DNA of 64,000 bases from the NCBI RefSeq assembly GCF_026427595.1, contig NZ_CP101527.1:2637501-2701500 (forward strand), read 5' to 3'. This document shows positions 35,363 to 43,944 of the stretch, in pieces. Numbering within the stretch: the first letter of the stretch is position 1; each line of letters opens with the position of its first letter. The notes under the pieces were generated by a model. The model saw only the letters and a program-made list of their open reading frames with translations, ran no database searches and had not been told where the DNA came from. The translations under genes and the position numbers were made by a program. The DNA is from Alkalimarinus sediminis. Lineage in GTDB: Bacteria > Pseudomonadota > Gammaproteobacteria > Pseudomonadales > Oleiphilaceae.

Positions 35363-35568
35363 GGCCGATTAGCTGAGCAGCCATAAAGAATGATGCACAG
35401 GATCGCCAACCTTCGCAGTTTGCCGACACCTCACTATAGTTTTAAAATATAGGGTGCGCTTACGCACCACGACCAACTACTTTTCGAGCCTATCCGGTGC
35501 GCAAGCGCATATAACTCGATTTCCATCAGGCCAGAACAATACAGAATAAATTAGACGACCAACCAACA

Positions 35569-35952
35569 CTAGAGTCTATCTAGCTGCGCCTCTATTTCCT
35601 CAATTTTATGTTGAACGACCTTTTCGAGATGCCTTAAATCTGCAAGGATTCTCGCCTTGGCATCTTGCTCTCGATGTTCATGCTCGACAATATCATCAAG
35701 CTCCGCCATCACCTTGGTAAGCATCGGGGAAACTTCACTAATTTCATTGTAAGCATTAGGGTCTGCAGAAAAAGAACGAACACCACGGGATGAGCGTGCA
35801 AATTTGAACTTTTCACTTTTATGGAATAACTGTCCTTTCTTCTTTTCGTAGTAGATTTTAAGCACATCACTATTGCCCTCTGTTCGAACCGAGTACCGTT
35901 CAACGTGATCCAAATCTTTTACACCGAGAGACTTTAACATTGTGTATTCCAT
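35569..35952 (-). CDS. DUF3461 family protein
   Basis: 127 residues. The pattern LGVKDLDHVERYSVR, DVLKIYYEKKKGQLF and KSEKFKFARSSR is that of the DUF3461 family of gammaproteobacteria; the function is unknown. The second half (~75-127) is a charged helix, likely coiled coil (EDDIVEHEHRE-type). A start at Met5 (35940) is possible. It is convergent with the prkA-yeaH-spoVR operon, a neighbourhood that may be meaningful but has no proven link. The 206 bases before it (35363-35568) hold no gene. Confidence 0.8.
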   Translation of the reverse strand: MEYTMLKSLGVKDLDHVERYSVRTEGNSDVLKIYYEKKKGQLFHKSEKFKFARSSRGVRSFSADPNAYNEISEVSPMLTKVMAELDDIVEHEHREQDAKARILADLRHLEKVVQHKIEEIEAQLDRL

Positions 35953-36047
35953 AAACTACTCATATCCCCATGGTTACATTAGTGGAAACCAAGATAGGTT
36001 TAACCGTGCATCGACATCTACTCAAATTGGCAACTGCCGATCAGACC

Positions 36048-36215
36048 CTACCCTTGATCAACATTTGCATTACTAACACCTACTGGCTTTTTCGAAGCAC
36101 CTTTATGCTTCAACAGTGCTTGTAGTGTCTCTTCCTCTTTTTTATTGGTGTACAGTTGATTAATAGTGCGTGTTACCTCATTCATAAGAGGATGTTCTTT
36201 TTCAAAGTCATTCAT
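36048..36215 (-). CDS. Small protein (55 residues), unknown function
   Basis: The ATG at 36215 is preceded by GAGGTG with a 5-base gap, a strong ribosome-binding site. The product begins MNDFEKEHPLMNEVTRTIN and is charged and helical (MNEVTRTINQLYTNKKEEET) with a basic tail. The frame stays open upstream into the opposite-strand gene at 36373, but that extension looks non-coding and the ribosome-binding site fixes the start. No family is recognised. Confidence 0.6.
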   Translation of the reverse strand: MNDFEKEHPLMNEVTRTINQLYTNKKEEETLQALLKHKGASKKPVGVSNANVDQG

Positions 36216-36372
36216 TGTTACACCTCGTGCGTAAGCAAAATTGAACCTAGGAGAAAAAGCGTCGCCAGGAGGCATTTCGACCACGACTACTCTAAAGATG
36301 GACCTTAAGGTATGATGTTGCAAGTTTTCAGAAATACAATTTTCAATTAAGTACAACAAGGAATATAACAAT

Positions 36373-36834
36373 ATGCGTTGGTTCATGATCGCTCTTTTTA
36401 GCGTTGCATTGTCGTACAGTTCTGCAACACTCGCTAGTGACCCCACAGCGACCAATAAAGCAGGGACAAAAAAAGATACCAAAGAACAGCTATCTAAAGC
36501 AGGAAGCGATTTTATGTCCCTGCTGCTAAAAGGGCGGACCGAGCAAGCCTATCAAACACTGCTTGCTGAAGTGGGCGGCGACTCAGACCGTTTAAACCAA
36601 CAAGCCACAGACGTTGCGGCATTTATGCTAAAAGTCAGAGAGCAGTTGGGCGACCCCATCAGTTATGACCTAATCACCACAGATAGTATTAAAAATCACT
36701 TTTTCAAACAAAAATACCTGCTCAAATTTGATAACGCTGCAATTGTATGGGAAATCAACTATTACCAACCCCGGGATGGCTGGAAGTTAGTCGATGTTGC
36801 GTACAACACCGATATAGACGCATTATTTAAGTAA
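36373..36834 (+). CDS. Secreted (periplasmic) protein of unknown function
   Basis: 153 residues. Residues 1-21 form a signal peptide (MRWFMIALFSVALSYSSATLA, with likely cleavage after ATLA). The mature part is a small alpha/beta domain: helix with LLLKGRTEQAYQTLL, then strands KYLLKFDNAAIVWEI and YYQPRDGWKLVDVAYN. This resembles NTF2-like/DUF4019-type periplasmic domains in layout, but I am not sure of a family. AAGGAATATAAC precedes the ATG. It stands alone. Confidence 0.75.
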   Translation: MRWFMIALFSVALSYSSATLASDPTATNKAGTKKDTKEQLSKAGSDFMSLLLKGRTEQAYQTLLAEVGGDSDRLNQQATDVAAFMLKVREQLGDPISYDLITTDSIKNHFFKQKYLLKFDNAAIVWEINYYQPRDGWKLVDVAYNTDIDALFK

Positions 36835-36897
36835 CTGTTAAATAGCCAGCAGGCACCTGCACTAAATCTGTGGATTCTTGACCTATACCAAGCCATG

Positions 36898-36930
36898 CTC
36901 GACAGCTAGCTGTTAGTACAAGCTGTCGAG
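36898..36930. terminator. Hairpin upstream of the suf operon
   Basis: CTCGACAGCT and AGCTGTCGAG form a perfect 10-bp stem around a 13-base loop, 64 bases after the gene at 36373. It lacks a U-tract. The 368-base gap 36835-37202 holds this hairpin and the suf promoter. Confidence 0.5.
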
Positions 36931-37043
36931 GGGGATTCACACACCCAAATAAGTCGAAATTAATACTCTCTATGCCTAACTAACGGTTCTACTTTACCTT
37001 AAAAAAGATTAAAATTTGCACTCTTTTGATCGCCACAAAAATA

Positions 37044-37076
37044 ATACCTGACTATTTTACTCGGCTATTGTAAAAT
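37044..37076 (+). promoter_or_regulatory. Type 1 IscR operator overlapping the suf promoter
   Basis: ATACCTGACTATTTTACTCG plus GCTAT (37044-37068) matches the type 1 IscR consensus ATASYYGACTRWWWYAGTCRRSTAT at all but one position (C for G in AGTC). It overlaps a sigma70-like promoter: CTGACT (37048-37053), 17-base spacer, TAAAAT (37071-37076). The start of sufB is 127 bases downstream. Binding of [2Fe-2S]-IscR here would repress the operon when iron-sulfur clusters are plentiful. Match judged by eye. Confidence 0.75.
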
Positions 37077-37202
37077 ACCTTCAACACATTAACGATCAAT
37101 GCAATATCACCTGGGTAACATCGTTGGCATTCAATCAGTGCCCCACGGTGTCGTTAATTAACGCATACCAAGCATTATTGAGAGAATGCGGAGAATTAAA
37201 TC

Positions 37203-38651
37203 ATGTCAGACTCCGGTAAATCGGTTAACGAACTCATTAAGAATGAGTATAAACACGGCTTTGTAACCGATATAGAATCAGATACCTTCGCTCCCGGTCT
37301 TAATGAAGAGACTGTTCGTAAGATCTCTGCTCGTAAGAATGAGCCAGAGTGGATGTTGGAGTGGCGCTTAAAAGCCTACCGAGCATGGACTGAAATGACC
37401 CCGCCTGAATGGGCTCATGTAAACTTTCCGTCTATCGACTTTGAAGATATCTCATATTACTCGGCGCCTAAATCTCAAGAAAATGCGCCAAAAAGTCTAG
37501 ACGAAGTAGACCCAGAACTATTACGAACTTACGAAAAGCTTGGTATTCCACTGCACGAACGCGCTCGACTTGCTGGGGTTGCGGTTGATGTTGTCTTTGA
37601 CAGTGTATCGGTAGCTACCACATTCAAAGAGCAGCTCGCAAAAGCAGGCGTTATCTTCTGCCCTATTTCTGAAGCAATTCAAGAATACCCTGAGCTAGTC
37701 AAAAAATATCTGGGCACCGTTGTACCTCAACGAGATAACTTTTACGCTGCATTAAACTCTGCTGTATTTAGTGATGGTTCGTTTGTCTACATCCCTAAAG
37801 GCGTTCGCTGCCCACTGGAATTATCTACCTATTTTCGAATTAACGAGGCTAATACAGGCCAGTTCGAACGTACATTAATTATCGCTGACGAGGGCAGCCA
37901 CGTCAGCTACCTTGAAGGCTGTACTGCCCCCATGCGTGATGAAAACCAGCTACACGCAGCAGTGGTTGAACTGGTTCTGCTTGATGATTCTGAGATCAAA
38001 TACTCAACCGTACAAAACTGGTACCCGGGTGATGACGAAGGTAAAGGTGGTATTTACAACTTCGTCACCAAACGCGCGACCTGCATCGGCAAAAATTCCA
38101 AAGTATCCTGGACCCAAGTTGAAACAGGTTCTGCCATTACTTGGAAGTACCCAAGCTGTATTTTACGTGGCGATAACAGTGTCGGTGAGTTCTACTCTGT
38201 TGCATTGACTAATAATTTTCAGCAAGCAGATACTGGCACCAAGATGATTCACTTGGGTAAAAACACCAAGAGCACCATCATTGCCAAAGGTATTTCAGCG
38301 GGTAAAAGTGATAGCAGCTATCGCGGACTGGTTAAGTTTGGACCTAATGCAGACAACGCTCGAAACTACACCCAGTGTGACTCATTGTTAATCGGTGATA
38401 AATGTGGCGCTCATACTTTCCCGTATATAGAAAGCAAAAACAAAAGCGCTATTATCGAGCATGAAGCCACCACCTCTAAAGTCAGTGACGATCAGCTGTT
38501 TCTTTGCCAGCAACGCGGTATGGATGCAGAGCGTGCAGTATCGATGATCGTTAATGGTTTCTGTAAAGAGGTGTTTAAAGAGCTACCGATGGAGTTTGCC
38601 GTAGAAGCCACCAAGTTACTGGAAGTCAGCCTCGAAGGTTCAGTCGGATAA
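37203..38651 (+). CDS. sufB: Fe-S cluster assembly scaffold SufB
   Basis: 482 residues, the usual SufB length. SufB forms the SufBC2D complex in the cytosol and is the scaffold for iron-sulfur cluster formation. The family core is clear: [66 protein letters not shown] and the C-terminal [19 protein letters not shown]. First gene of sufBCDSA-sufT-sufE, downstream of the IscR-like site. GCGGAGAATTAAATC precedes the ATG. Confidence 0.97.
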   Translation: MSDSGKSVNELIKNEYKHGFVTDIESDTFAPGLNEETVRKISARKNEPEWMLEWRLKAYRAWTEMTPPEWAHVNFPSIDFEDISYYSAPKSQENAPKSLDEVDPELLRTYEKLGIPLHERARLAGVAVDVVFDSVSVATTFKEQLAKAGVIFCPISEAIQEYPELVKKYLGTVVPQRDNFYAALNSAVFSDGSFVYIPKGVRCPLELSTYFRINEANTGQFERTLIIADEGSHVSYLEGCTAPMRDENQLHAAVVELVLLDDSEIKYSTVQNWYPGDDEGKGGIYNFVTKRATCIGKNSKVSWTQVETGSAITWKYPSCILRGDNSVGEFYSVALTNNFQQADTGTKMIHLGKNTKSTIIAKGISAGKSDSSYRGLVKFGPNADNARNYTQCDSLLIGDKCGAHTFPYIESKNKSAIIEHEATTSKVSDDQLFLCQQRGMDAERAVSMIVNGFCKEVFKELPMEFAVEATKLLEVSLEGSVG

Positions 38652-38738
38652 CAGCGACCTAACGCATCCCAGTGAAATAATTAAAAAGCTGTTCATCAAT
38701 CATATGAGCAGCGTTTCAGTGTTTTGAGAGAGATTGTA

Positions 38739-39488
38739 ATGTTAAAAATTAGTAACCTACAAGCATCAGTCGAAGGAACCCAGATACTCAAAGGCATCGA
38801 CCTAGTCGTCCGCCCTGGAGAAGTCCACGCCATTATGGGGCCTAATGGATCGGGTAAAAGTACCCTATCCCAAGTACTGGCAGGGAACGAAGCCTATGAC
38901 ATTACCGGTGGCGAAGTCACTCTCGACGGTAAGTCTCTAGTAGAGATGCCGACCGAGCAACGCGCCCGTGAAGGGATATTCTTAGCATTTCAGTACCCTG
39001 TTGAAATTCCTGGTGTTAGCAACCTGCAATTTCTCAGAACTGCCATCAACAGTATTCGTGAATACAATGGTGAAGAAGAGATCGACGCCGTCTCCTTTAT
39101 GAAACGTGCTAAAGAGAAAATCAAACAAGTTAACCTAGACCCTGCATTTCTAAAGCGTGGTGTGAACGAAGGTTTCTCTGGTGGTGAAAAGAAGCGTAAC
39201 GAAATCATGCAGATGCTAATGCTTGAGCCAAAGCTGGCAATATTGGATGAAACTGACTCTGGCCTAGATATCGACGCCCTTAAAGTAGTAGCTGACGGCG
39301 TTAACGCACTCCGCTCACCAGAGCGCTCGGTTATTATGGTGACTCACTACCAGCGTCTACTCGACTACATCGTACCAGACTATGTTCATGTGTTAGCAAA
39401 AGGCAAAATCATTAAATCTGGCGGCAAAGAGTTGGCGCTAGAGCTGGAAGAGAAAGGCTACGGCTGGCTCGGTATTGACGAAGAGTAA
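38739..39488 (+). CDS. sufC: Fe-S cluster assembly ATPase SufC
   Basis: 249 residues from the ATG at 38739 (a TTG-type start at 38724 is less likely by homology, as SufC begins MLKISNL). An ABC-type ATPase with Walker A GPNGSGKSTL, a Q-loop AFQYPVEIPGV, the SufC-type signature FSGGEKKRNEIMQM and Walker B AILDETDSGLDID. It powers conformational change of the SufBCD scaffold. It lies between sufB and sufD in the operon. Confidence 0.97.
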   Translation: MLKISNLQASVEGTQILKGIDLVVRPGEVHAIMGPNGSGKSTLSQVLAGNEAYDITGGEVTLDGKSLVEMPTEQRAREGIFLAFQYPVEIPGVSNLQFLRTAINSIREYNGEEEIDAVSFMKRAKEKIKQVNLDPAFLKRGVNEGFSGGEKKRNEIMQMLMLEPKLAILDETDSGLDIDALKVVADGVNALRSPERSVIMVTHYQRLLDYIVPDYVHVLAKGKIIKSGGKELALELEEKGYGWLGIDEE

Positions 39489-39552
39489 AACAGTCCATAC
39501 CAAACATTAACTTATATCGCCAAGCTGTGTTTAGAATTTCAGGAGTCATTGA

Positions 39553-40884
39553 ATGAGTGCAACACTCAGTTTCCCAAACGTTTTTGTTGATGCGTCAAAA
39601 GCATTAAATCATGACGAAGCCCGCATATCGGCACCTTGGCTGGTAGCCTTCCGAGAGAGTCAGCAGCACCAGCTTGAGCAATGCCTGCTGCCTACCCGAA
39701 AGACTGAAGACTGGCGTTACTCAAGTCGGCATCTAAAGATGTCTGACGCTATCGCCAAACCATTGGTAGCCAAGGCCAACGTAACGCTCAATAACGAGTT
39801 CGTAGACCTTGATGGCTATTTGGTCGTATTTGTGAACGGCCATTTTGCAGCAGATAAGTCTAGGTTACCGCAAGACGCAGAGCTCACGATCAAAGCATTT
39901 GCTAACCTTTCAAATGAAGAAGCAGAGCAAGTTGTAGCCAGTTCAATGTCAGCCGCTGAAGCTAAACACTCGCCCATATCACCCGCTGCATTCCCATTTA
40001 CCGCCATTAATGCGGCATACCTTTCTGACGGGGTTTATATCTCTGTACCAAAGAATGTTAAGGTCAATAAGCCGATACAGGTACAGTTTCATTCAGAAGG
40101 AGAAGGCACCGCTTCTGCGCGCGTATTCTTAGTCGCAGAGCAAGGCGCCGAAGCCACACTGGTTGAAGAGTTTAGTGGCAGCACCGAAACCGAGCTACTA
40201 ACCACTAGCGTTACCGATATTTACCTCAAAGAACAAAGCCAAATACACTATGTTCGCTTGAATACCGAACAGCAACAGATATCTCACGTTGGTATTACCA
40301 AGGTAACTCAGCATCGTAACAGCCGCTTTAGCAGCCACTGCATTGGCCTGGGTGGAGCGCTTAGACGACACGACCTAAAAGTTAAACTAATTGAGCCTGG
40401 CGCAGAGTGTTCGCTAGACGGCGTTTGTGTCACGCTCGAAAAACAACACTACGATAATCACACTGAAATTGAGCATGTTTCGGCGCACTGTCAAAGTGAA
40501 GAGAACTACCGTTGTATTGCAGGCGATCAGTCCCATATCGTATTTAACGGCCGAATTATGATTCACCGTGATGCTCAAAAAACATCAGGAGCCATGAGCA
40601 ACAAGAATCTTCTTCTTTCATCCAACGCAGAAATCGATACCAAGCCAGAGCTTGAGATTTATGCAGATGACGTTAAATGTGCTCACGGTACCACTATCGG
40701 TCAACTGGACGAAGAAGAGCTGTACTATTTAGTTACTCGCGGTATATCGCCAGATAACGCAGCAACTATGCTAACACTTGGCTTTGTAAATGAGTTAGTA
40801 CAGAAGATACCCAACGATACGATTCGAGAAAAAGTCGAGAAGCGCCTCGAAAGTTTGATACAAAGCGCATTCATAGAGGTCTAA
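39553..40884 (+). CDS. sufD: Fe-S cluster assembly protein SufD
   Basis: 443 residues. SufD is the SufB paralogue that completes the SufBC2D scaffold and is needed for iron acquisition. Typical features are the N-terminal helical part (PTRKTEDWRYSS), the beta-helix region, and the C-terminal LLSSNAEIDTKPELEIYADD followed by VKCAHGTTIGQLDEEELYYL and RGI. CAGGAGTC precedes the ATG. The 6-base gap to sufS shows operon coupling. Confidence 0.96.
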   Translation: MSATLSFPNVFVDASKALNHDEARISAPWLVAFRESQQHQLEQCLLPTRKTEDWRYSSRHLKMSDAIAKPLVAKANVTLNNEFVDLDGYLVVFVNGHFAADKSRLPQDAELTIKAFANLSNEEAEQVVASSMSAAEAKHSPISPAAFPFTAINAAYLSDGVYISVPKNVKVNKPIQVQFHSEGEGTASARVFLVAEQGAEATLVEEFSGSTETELLTTSVTDIYLKEQSQIHYVRLNTEQQQISHVGITKVTQHRNSRFSSHCIGLGGALRRHDLKVKLIEPGAECSLDGVCVTLEKQHYDNHTEIEHVSAHCQSEENYRCIAGDQSHIVFNGRIMIHRDAQKTSGAMSNKNLLLSSNAEIDTKPELEIYADDVKCAHGTTIGQLDEEELYYLVTRGISPDNAATMLTLGFVNELVQKIPNDTIREKVEKRLESLIQSAFIEV

Positions 40885-40890
40885 GCAGAT

Positions 40891-42147
40891 ATGAATCAGC
40901 AGGCAGTCGATAGCAGTAGTGATAGCAAAGTGATTTTTGACATTGATAGTGTTCGAAAGTCTTTCCCTATTCTAGATCAAGAGATTAACGGCAAGCCGCT
41001 TATCTATTTGGATAATGCCGCTAGCGCCCAGAAGCCTGATACCGTTATCCAATCTATCAGCGATTACTACTGTCACGATAACTCTAACGTTCACCGTGGT
41101 GCACACACTCTGGGTGATAGAGCGACCGCAGCCTTTGAAGGCGCTCGTGAAACCGTTCGTCAGTTCATTAATGCAACGACCACCAAAGAAATTATCTGGA
41201 CGGGTGGCACCACAGAAGCGATAAACATCGTCGCTAGCGGCTTAACAGCTTCACTTAAAGCGGGTGACGAGATTATTGTCAGCCGTATGGAGCATCACGC
41301 CAACATCGTCCCTTGGCAGATGCTGGCAGAGCGAACCGGCGCAAGACTAAAAGTTATAGAGATCAACGACGCTGGTGAGCTTATAGAAGGGGCGTTTGAT
41401 CAACTTCTCACTGAGCTAACAAAAATAGTCGCTGTTACTCAGGTTTCAAACGTACTCGGCACCATCAACCCCGTTAAAGAGATCATAGAAAAAGCAAAGT
41501 CCGTTGGCGCAATCACTCTAATAGATGGCGCTCAGGCAGTTCCTCACTTTTTGGTTGATGTTCAAGCCTTAGACTGTGATTTTTTTGTCTTCTCTTCGCA
41601 CAAGCTCTTCGGCCCTACCGGGGTTGGTGTGCTTTACGGTAAAGAAGAAAAGCTCAATGCCCTACCACCTTACCAAGGGGGTGGAGAGATGATCGAAAGA
41701 GTCACCTTCGAAAAAACTACTTATAACGAATTACCTTATAAGTTTGAAGCGGGCACACCACCTATAAGCGAAGCCATTGGCCTGGCAAAAGCGATCGAAT
41801 ACTTCACAGCCTTTGACCGGCAGTCAATAGAGTTATACGAGAACAATCTATTGAAGTATGCCAACTCGATGGTGTGCAACGTGCCAGGCATGCGTATTAT
41901 CGGCACCGCAGCAAACAAAGTACCGGTAATGTCATTTATGATTGACGGCCTTCATCCTAGCGATATTGGTACCCTGTTAGACCAACAAGGTATTGCAATT
42001 CGAACCGGTCACCACTGCGCCATGCCATTAATGGACTTTTATGGTTTACCGGGTACTGCAAGAGCATCGTTTGCCTTCTATAACACCCAAGCTGAAGTAG
42101 AAAAGCTATTTGAAGGCTTGCAAAAAATCCAACGTCTTTTTACCTGA
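40891..42147 (+). CDS. sufS: Cysteine desulfurase SufS (SufS/CsdA type, class II)
   Basis: 418 residues, slightly longer at the N-terminus than E. coli SufS (406). A PLP-dependent enzyme that releases sulfur from cysteine as a persulfide. Markers: YLDNAASAQKPDTVI, SNVHRGAHTL, VSRMEHHANIVPWQ, IDGAQAVPH, the PLP lysine in FVFSSHKLFGPTG and the active-site cysteine in RTGHHCAMPLM. It hands sulfur to SufE (43288-43746), which enhances its activity. The start follows sufD by 6 bases. Confidence 0.96.
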   Translation: MNQQAVDSSSDSKVIFDIDSVRKSFPILDQEINGKPLIYLDNAASAQKPDTVIQSISDYYCHDNSNVHRGAHTLGDRATAAFEGARETVRQFINATTTKEIIWTGGTTEAINIVASGLTASLKAGDEIIVSRMEHHANIVPWQMLAERTGARLKVIEINDAGELIEGAFDQLLTELTKIVAVTQVSNVLGTINPVKEIIEKAKSVGAITLIDGAQAVPHFLVDVQALDCDFFVFSSHKLFGPTGVGVLYGKEEKLNALPPYQGGGEMIERVTFEKTTYNELPYKFEAGTPPISEAIGLAKAIEYFTAFDRQSIELYENNLLKYANSMVCNVPGMRIIGTAANKVPVMSFMIDGLHPSDIGTLLDQQGIAIRTGHHCAMPLMDFYGLPGTARASFAFYNTQAEVEKLFEGLQKIQRLFT

Positions 42148-42221
42148 TTAACAATATCAGCGAAAGCCTAGTATCAGGCCGGTAAAAAGCCTTTAAACAG
42201 GCGTTGAATTGAGGAATTAGA

Positions 42222-42593
42222 ATGACTACCGAACAATTTACACCCGATGTAAACATTACGATGTCAGACGCTGCCATCAAGCACATCCGTAAAGAGATTG
42301 CGAAAGTACCAAACTGCCAAGGTATTCGCTTAAGACTTGAAACAAGTGGATGCTCTGGCTACATGTACGAGACATCTCTAGTAAGTCAGGAAGAAGCTAT
42401 AGAGCAGCAAGAAAACGATCAGGTTTTCATGCAAGCTGATGACGTTAAGTTATTTGTAAGTAAAAAACACTTGCCCATATTAAATGGCACCGAGATCGAT
42501 TATGTCACCCAAGGGTTAAACTCGGTACTCCATTTTAACAATCCTAACGCAACAGCTGAGTGCGGCTGTGGCGAAAGCTTTTCTATTGTCTGA
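42222..42593 (+). CDS. sufA: A-type Fe-S carrier protein SufA
   Basis: 123 residues. A-type carriers accept clusters from the scaffold and pass them to target proteins. The HesB/IscA fold is shown by ITMSDAAIKHIRKEI and the three conserved cysteines: one in LETSGCSGYMYE and two in the C-terminal AECGCGESF. GAGGAATTAG precedes the ATG. Its location inside the suf operon supports SufA rather than IscA or ErpA. Confidence 0.93.
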   Translation: MTTEQFTPDVNITMSDAAIKHIRKEIAKVPNCQGIRLRLETSGCSGYMYETSLVSQEEAIEQQENDQVFMQADDVKLFVSKKHLPILNGTEIDYVTQGLNSVLHFNNPNATAECGCGESFSIV

Positions 42594-42605
42594 GGTTTCA
42601 ATCTA

Positions 42606-43145
42606 ATGGAAAGAGAGGTTGTATTAACCAAACGTGATTGTGAAGCTCGATTAGTACCTGCAGGTACCGAGATCATGATTCCAAAAGATACATTTGTCAC
42701 CATCACTCAGGCTTTAGGAGGCACATTTAGTGTCGCCGTAAACGGCAACTTGGCTCGTATAGAAGGCAAAGATGCCGATGCGTTAGGTAAAGAGATCAAG
42801 TTCGAAAATTTTGAGACCCCTGCTGACGGTACGGTTAATGAAAACCAGGTATGGGAAGCGCTAAGACAGTGCTATGACCCTGAAATTCCGGTTAATGTGG
42901 TTGATCTGGGCCTTATCTACAACTGTAAAGTCGAAAACAATACCGACAAAGGTAATGTTATCAATATTGATATGACCCTCACCTCCGCTGGATGCGGCAT
43001 GGGGCCCGTCATTGTTGATGATGTAAAATCAAAAGTTGAGCAAGTGCCTAATGTTGATCATGTCATCGTGGATTTGGTTTTTGATCCGCCTTGGAATAAT
43101 GATATGTTAACGGACGAAGCAAAACTTGAGTTGGGGATGCTTTAA
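42606..43145 (+). CDS. sufT: SufT (MIP18/DUF59) Fe-S maturation factor
   Basis: 179 residues. The C-terminal half is a DUF59/MIP18 domain: YDPEIPVNVVDLGLIYN, the conserved cysteine in TSAGCGMGP, and FDPPWN. The N-terminal ~80 residues (VPAGTEIMIPKDTFVTITQ) match the extra domain of the SufT family, which assists iron-sulfur cluster maturation in bacteria with SUF operons. It starts 12 bases after sufA. SufT is absent from the E. coli suf operon. Confidence 0.92.
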   Translation: MEREVVLTKRDCEARLVPAGTEIMIPKDTFVTITQALGGTFSVAVNGNLARIEGKDADALGKEIKFENFETPADGTVNENQVWEALRQCYDPEIPVNVVDLGLIYNCKVENNTDKGNVINIDMTLTSAGCGMGPVIVDDVKSKVEQVPNVDHVIVDLVFDPPWNNDMLTDEAKLELGML

Positions 43146-43200
43146 GCAAGCCCCCCCCCTAACCCGGCTTCGAGAAGGTGAAAGTACTTAGTATAATCAC

Positions 43201-43226
43201 TTCGCGGCTAAGAGCCGCTCCTACAA
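43201..43226. repeat. Single REP unit (GTAGGAGC family)
   Basis: TTCGCGGCTAAGAGCCGCTC followed by CTACAA matches the REP units at 16438-16516. The GCGGCT/AGCCGC part forms a short stem. It lies in the 142-base sufT-sufE gap, after a run of C residues. Confidence 0.65.
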
Positions 43227-43287
43227 ATTTGATCAGCCGCTGGCAGTACGATAAACCTAGAACAGATTAAACAAACTGGACGAATAG

Positions 43288-43746
43288 ATGACTATCGATA
43301 AACGCGCTCAATTTACCCAGAATGATTTTGGTGGTTCAATCAATACTGATGAAATACTGGATACCTTTGAGTTTTTGGATGACTGGGAAGAGCGTTACGC
43401 CTACATTATCGATTTAGGCAAAAAGCTTCCTGCATTTCCGGAAAGCGAGAAAGTTGAAGATAATTATGTTCATGGCTGCCAAAGCCAGGTTTGGCTTATT
43501 CATTATCTTGATGAAAAAAGCGGCAAGTTATACCTTTTGATCGAAAGTGATGCGTTGATCGTCAGAGGTTTGGCTGCCGTTGTTTTAGCCGCTATGAATG
43601 CTAAAACACCCACCGAACTACTCACCGTTGATATCGAAGGACTATTTGAGAAAATGGATCTTATCAGGCACGTTAGCCCTACCCGGGGAAATGGCTTGCG
43701 CTCTATGGTAAAGAAAGTTCAGCGTATTGCTGAGCAGATGGTATAG
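43288..43746 (+). CDS. sufE: Sulfur acceptor SufE
   Basis: 152 residues. SufE takes the persulfide sulfur from SufS and delivers it to the SufB scaffold. The fold is shown by FEFLDDWEERYAYIIDLGKK and the active-site cysteine in NYVHGCQSQVWL, plus ADALIVRGLAAVVL-type helix (SDALIVRGLAAVVLAA). It is last in the operon, separated from sufT by a REP unit, so it may be expressed partly from its own signals. Confidence 0.94.
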   Translation: MTIDKRAQFTQNDFGGSINTDEILDTFEFLDDWEERYAYIIDLGKKLPAFPESEKVEDNYVHGCQSQVWLIHYLDEKSGKLYLLIESDALIVRGLAAVVLAAMNAKTPTELLTVDIEGLFEKMDLIRHVSPTRGNGLRSMVKKVQRIAEQMV

Positions 43747-43810
43747 ATTGTTCTTAATGATAAATAAGGTGTGATGGCGCACCATTCGCATCGCGAGTAT
43801 TCAAGTAAAC

Positions 43811-43944
43811 GTAGCCTTGATGCAGCGAAGCGGAATCAGGGGTTATTGGTAAACCCCATAGTATGATCGGTGACTTCTCCGTTGATTTCAGTCGTACCCA
43901 AAACGTTTCACGGGGCAGACTCTACCTCCTTTCATCAGGGCTAC
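43811..43944. repeat. Dispersed repeat with inverted ends, long copy D
   Basis: It begins GTAGCCTTGATGCAGCGAAG and ends CTTTCATCAGGGCTAC, with inverted ends as in copies A-C but about 34 bases longer inside. The right end overlaps the last 4 bases of flgT: the TAG stop codon of that gene is within the GGTAGCC end. Confidence 0.7.

Noticed and set aside
36048-36482. 144-codon minus-strand frame
   Set aside because: Only the last 55 codons look like protein and have a ribosome-binding site; the upstream part is antisense to the signal-peptide gene at 36373.
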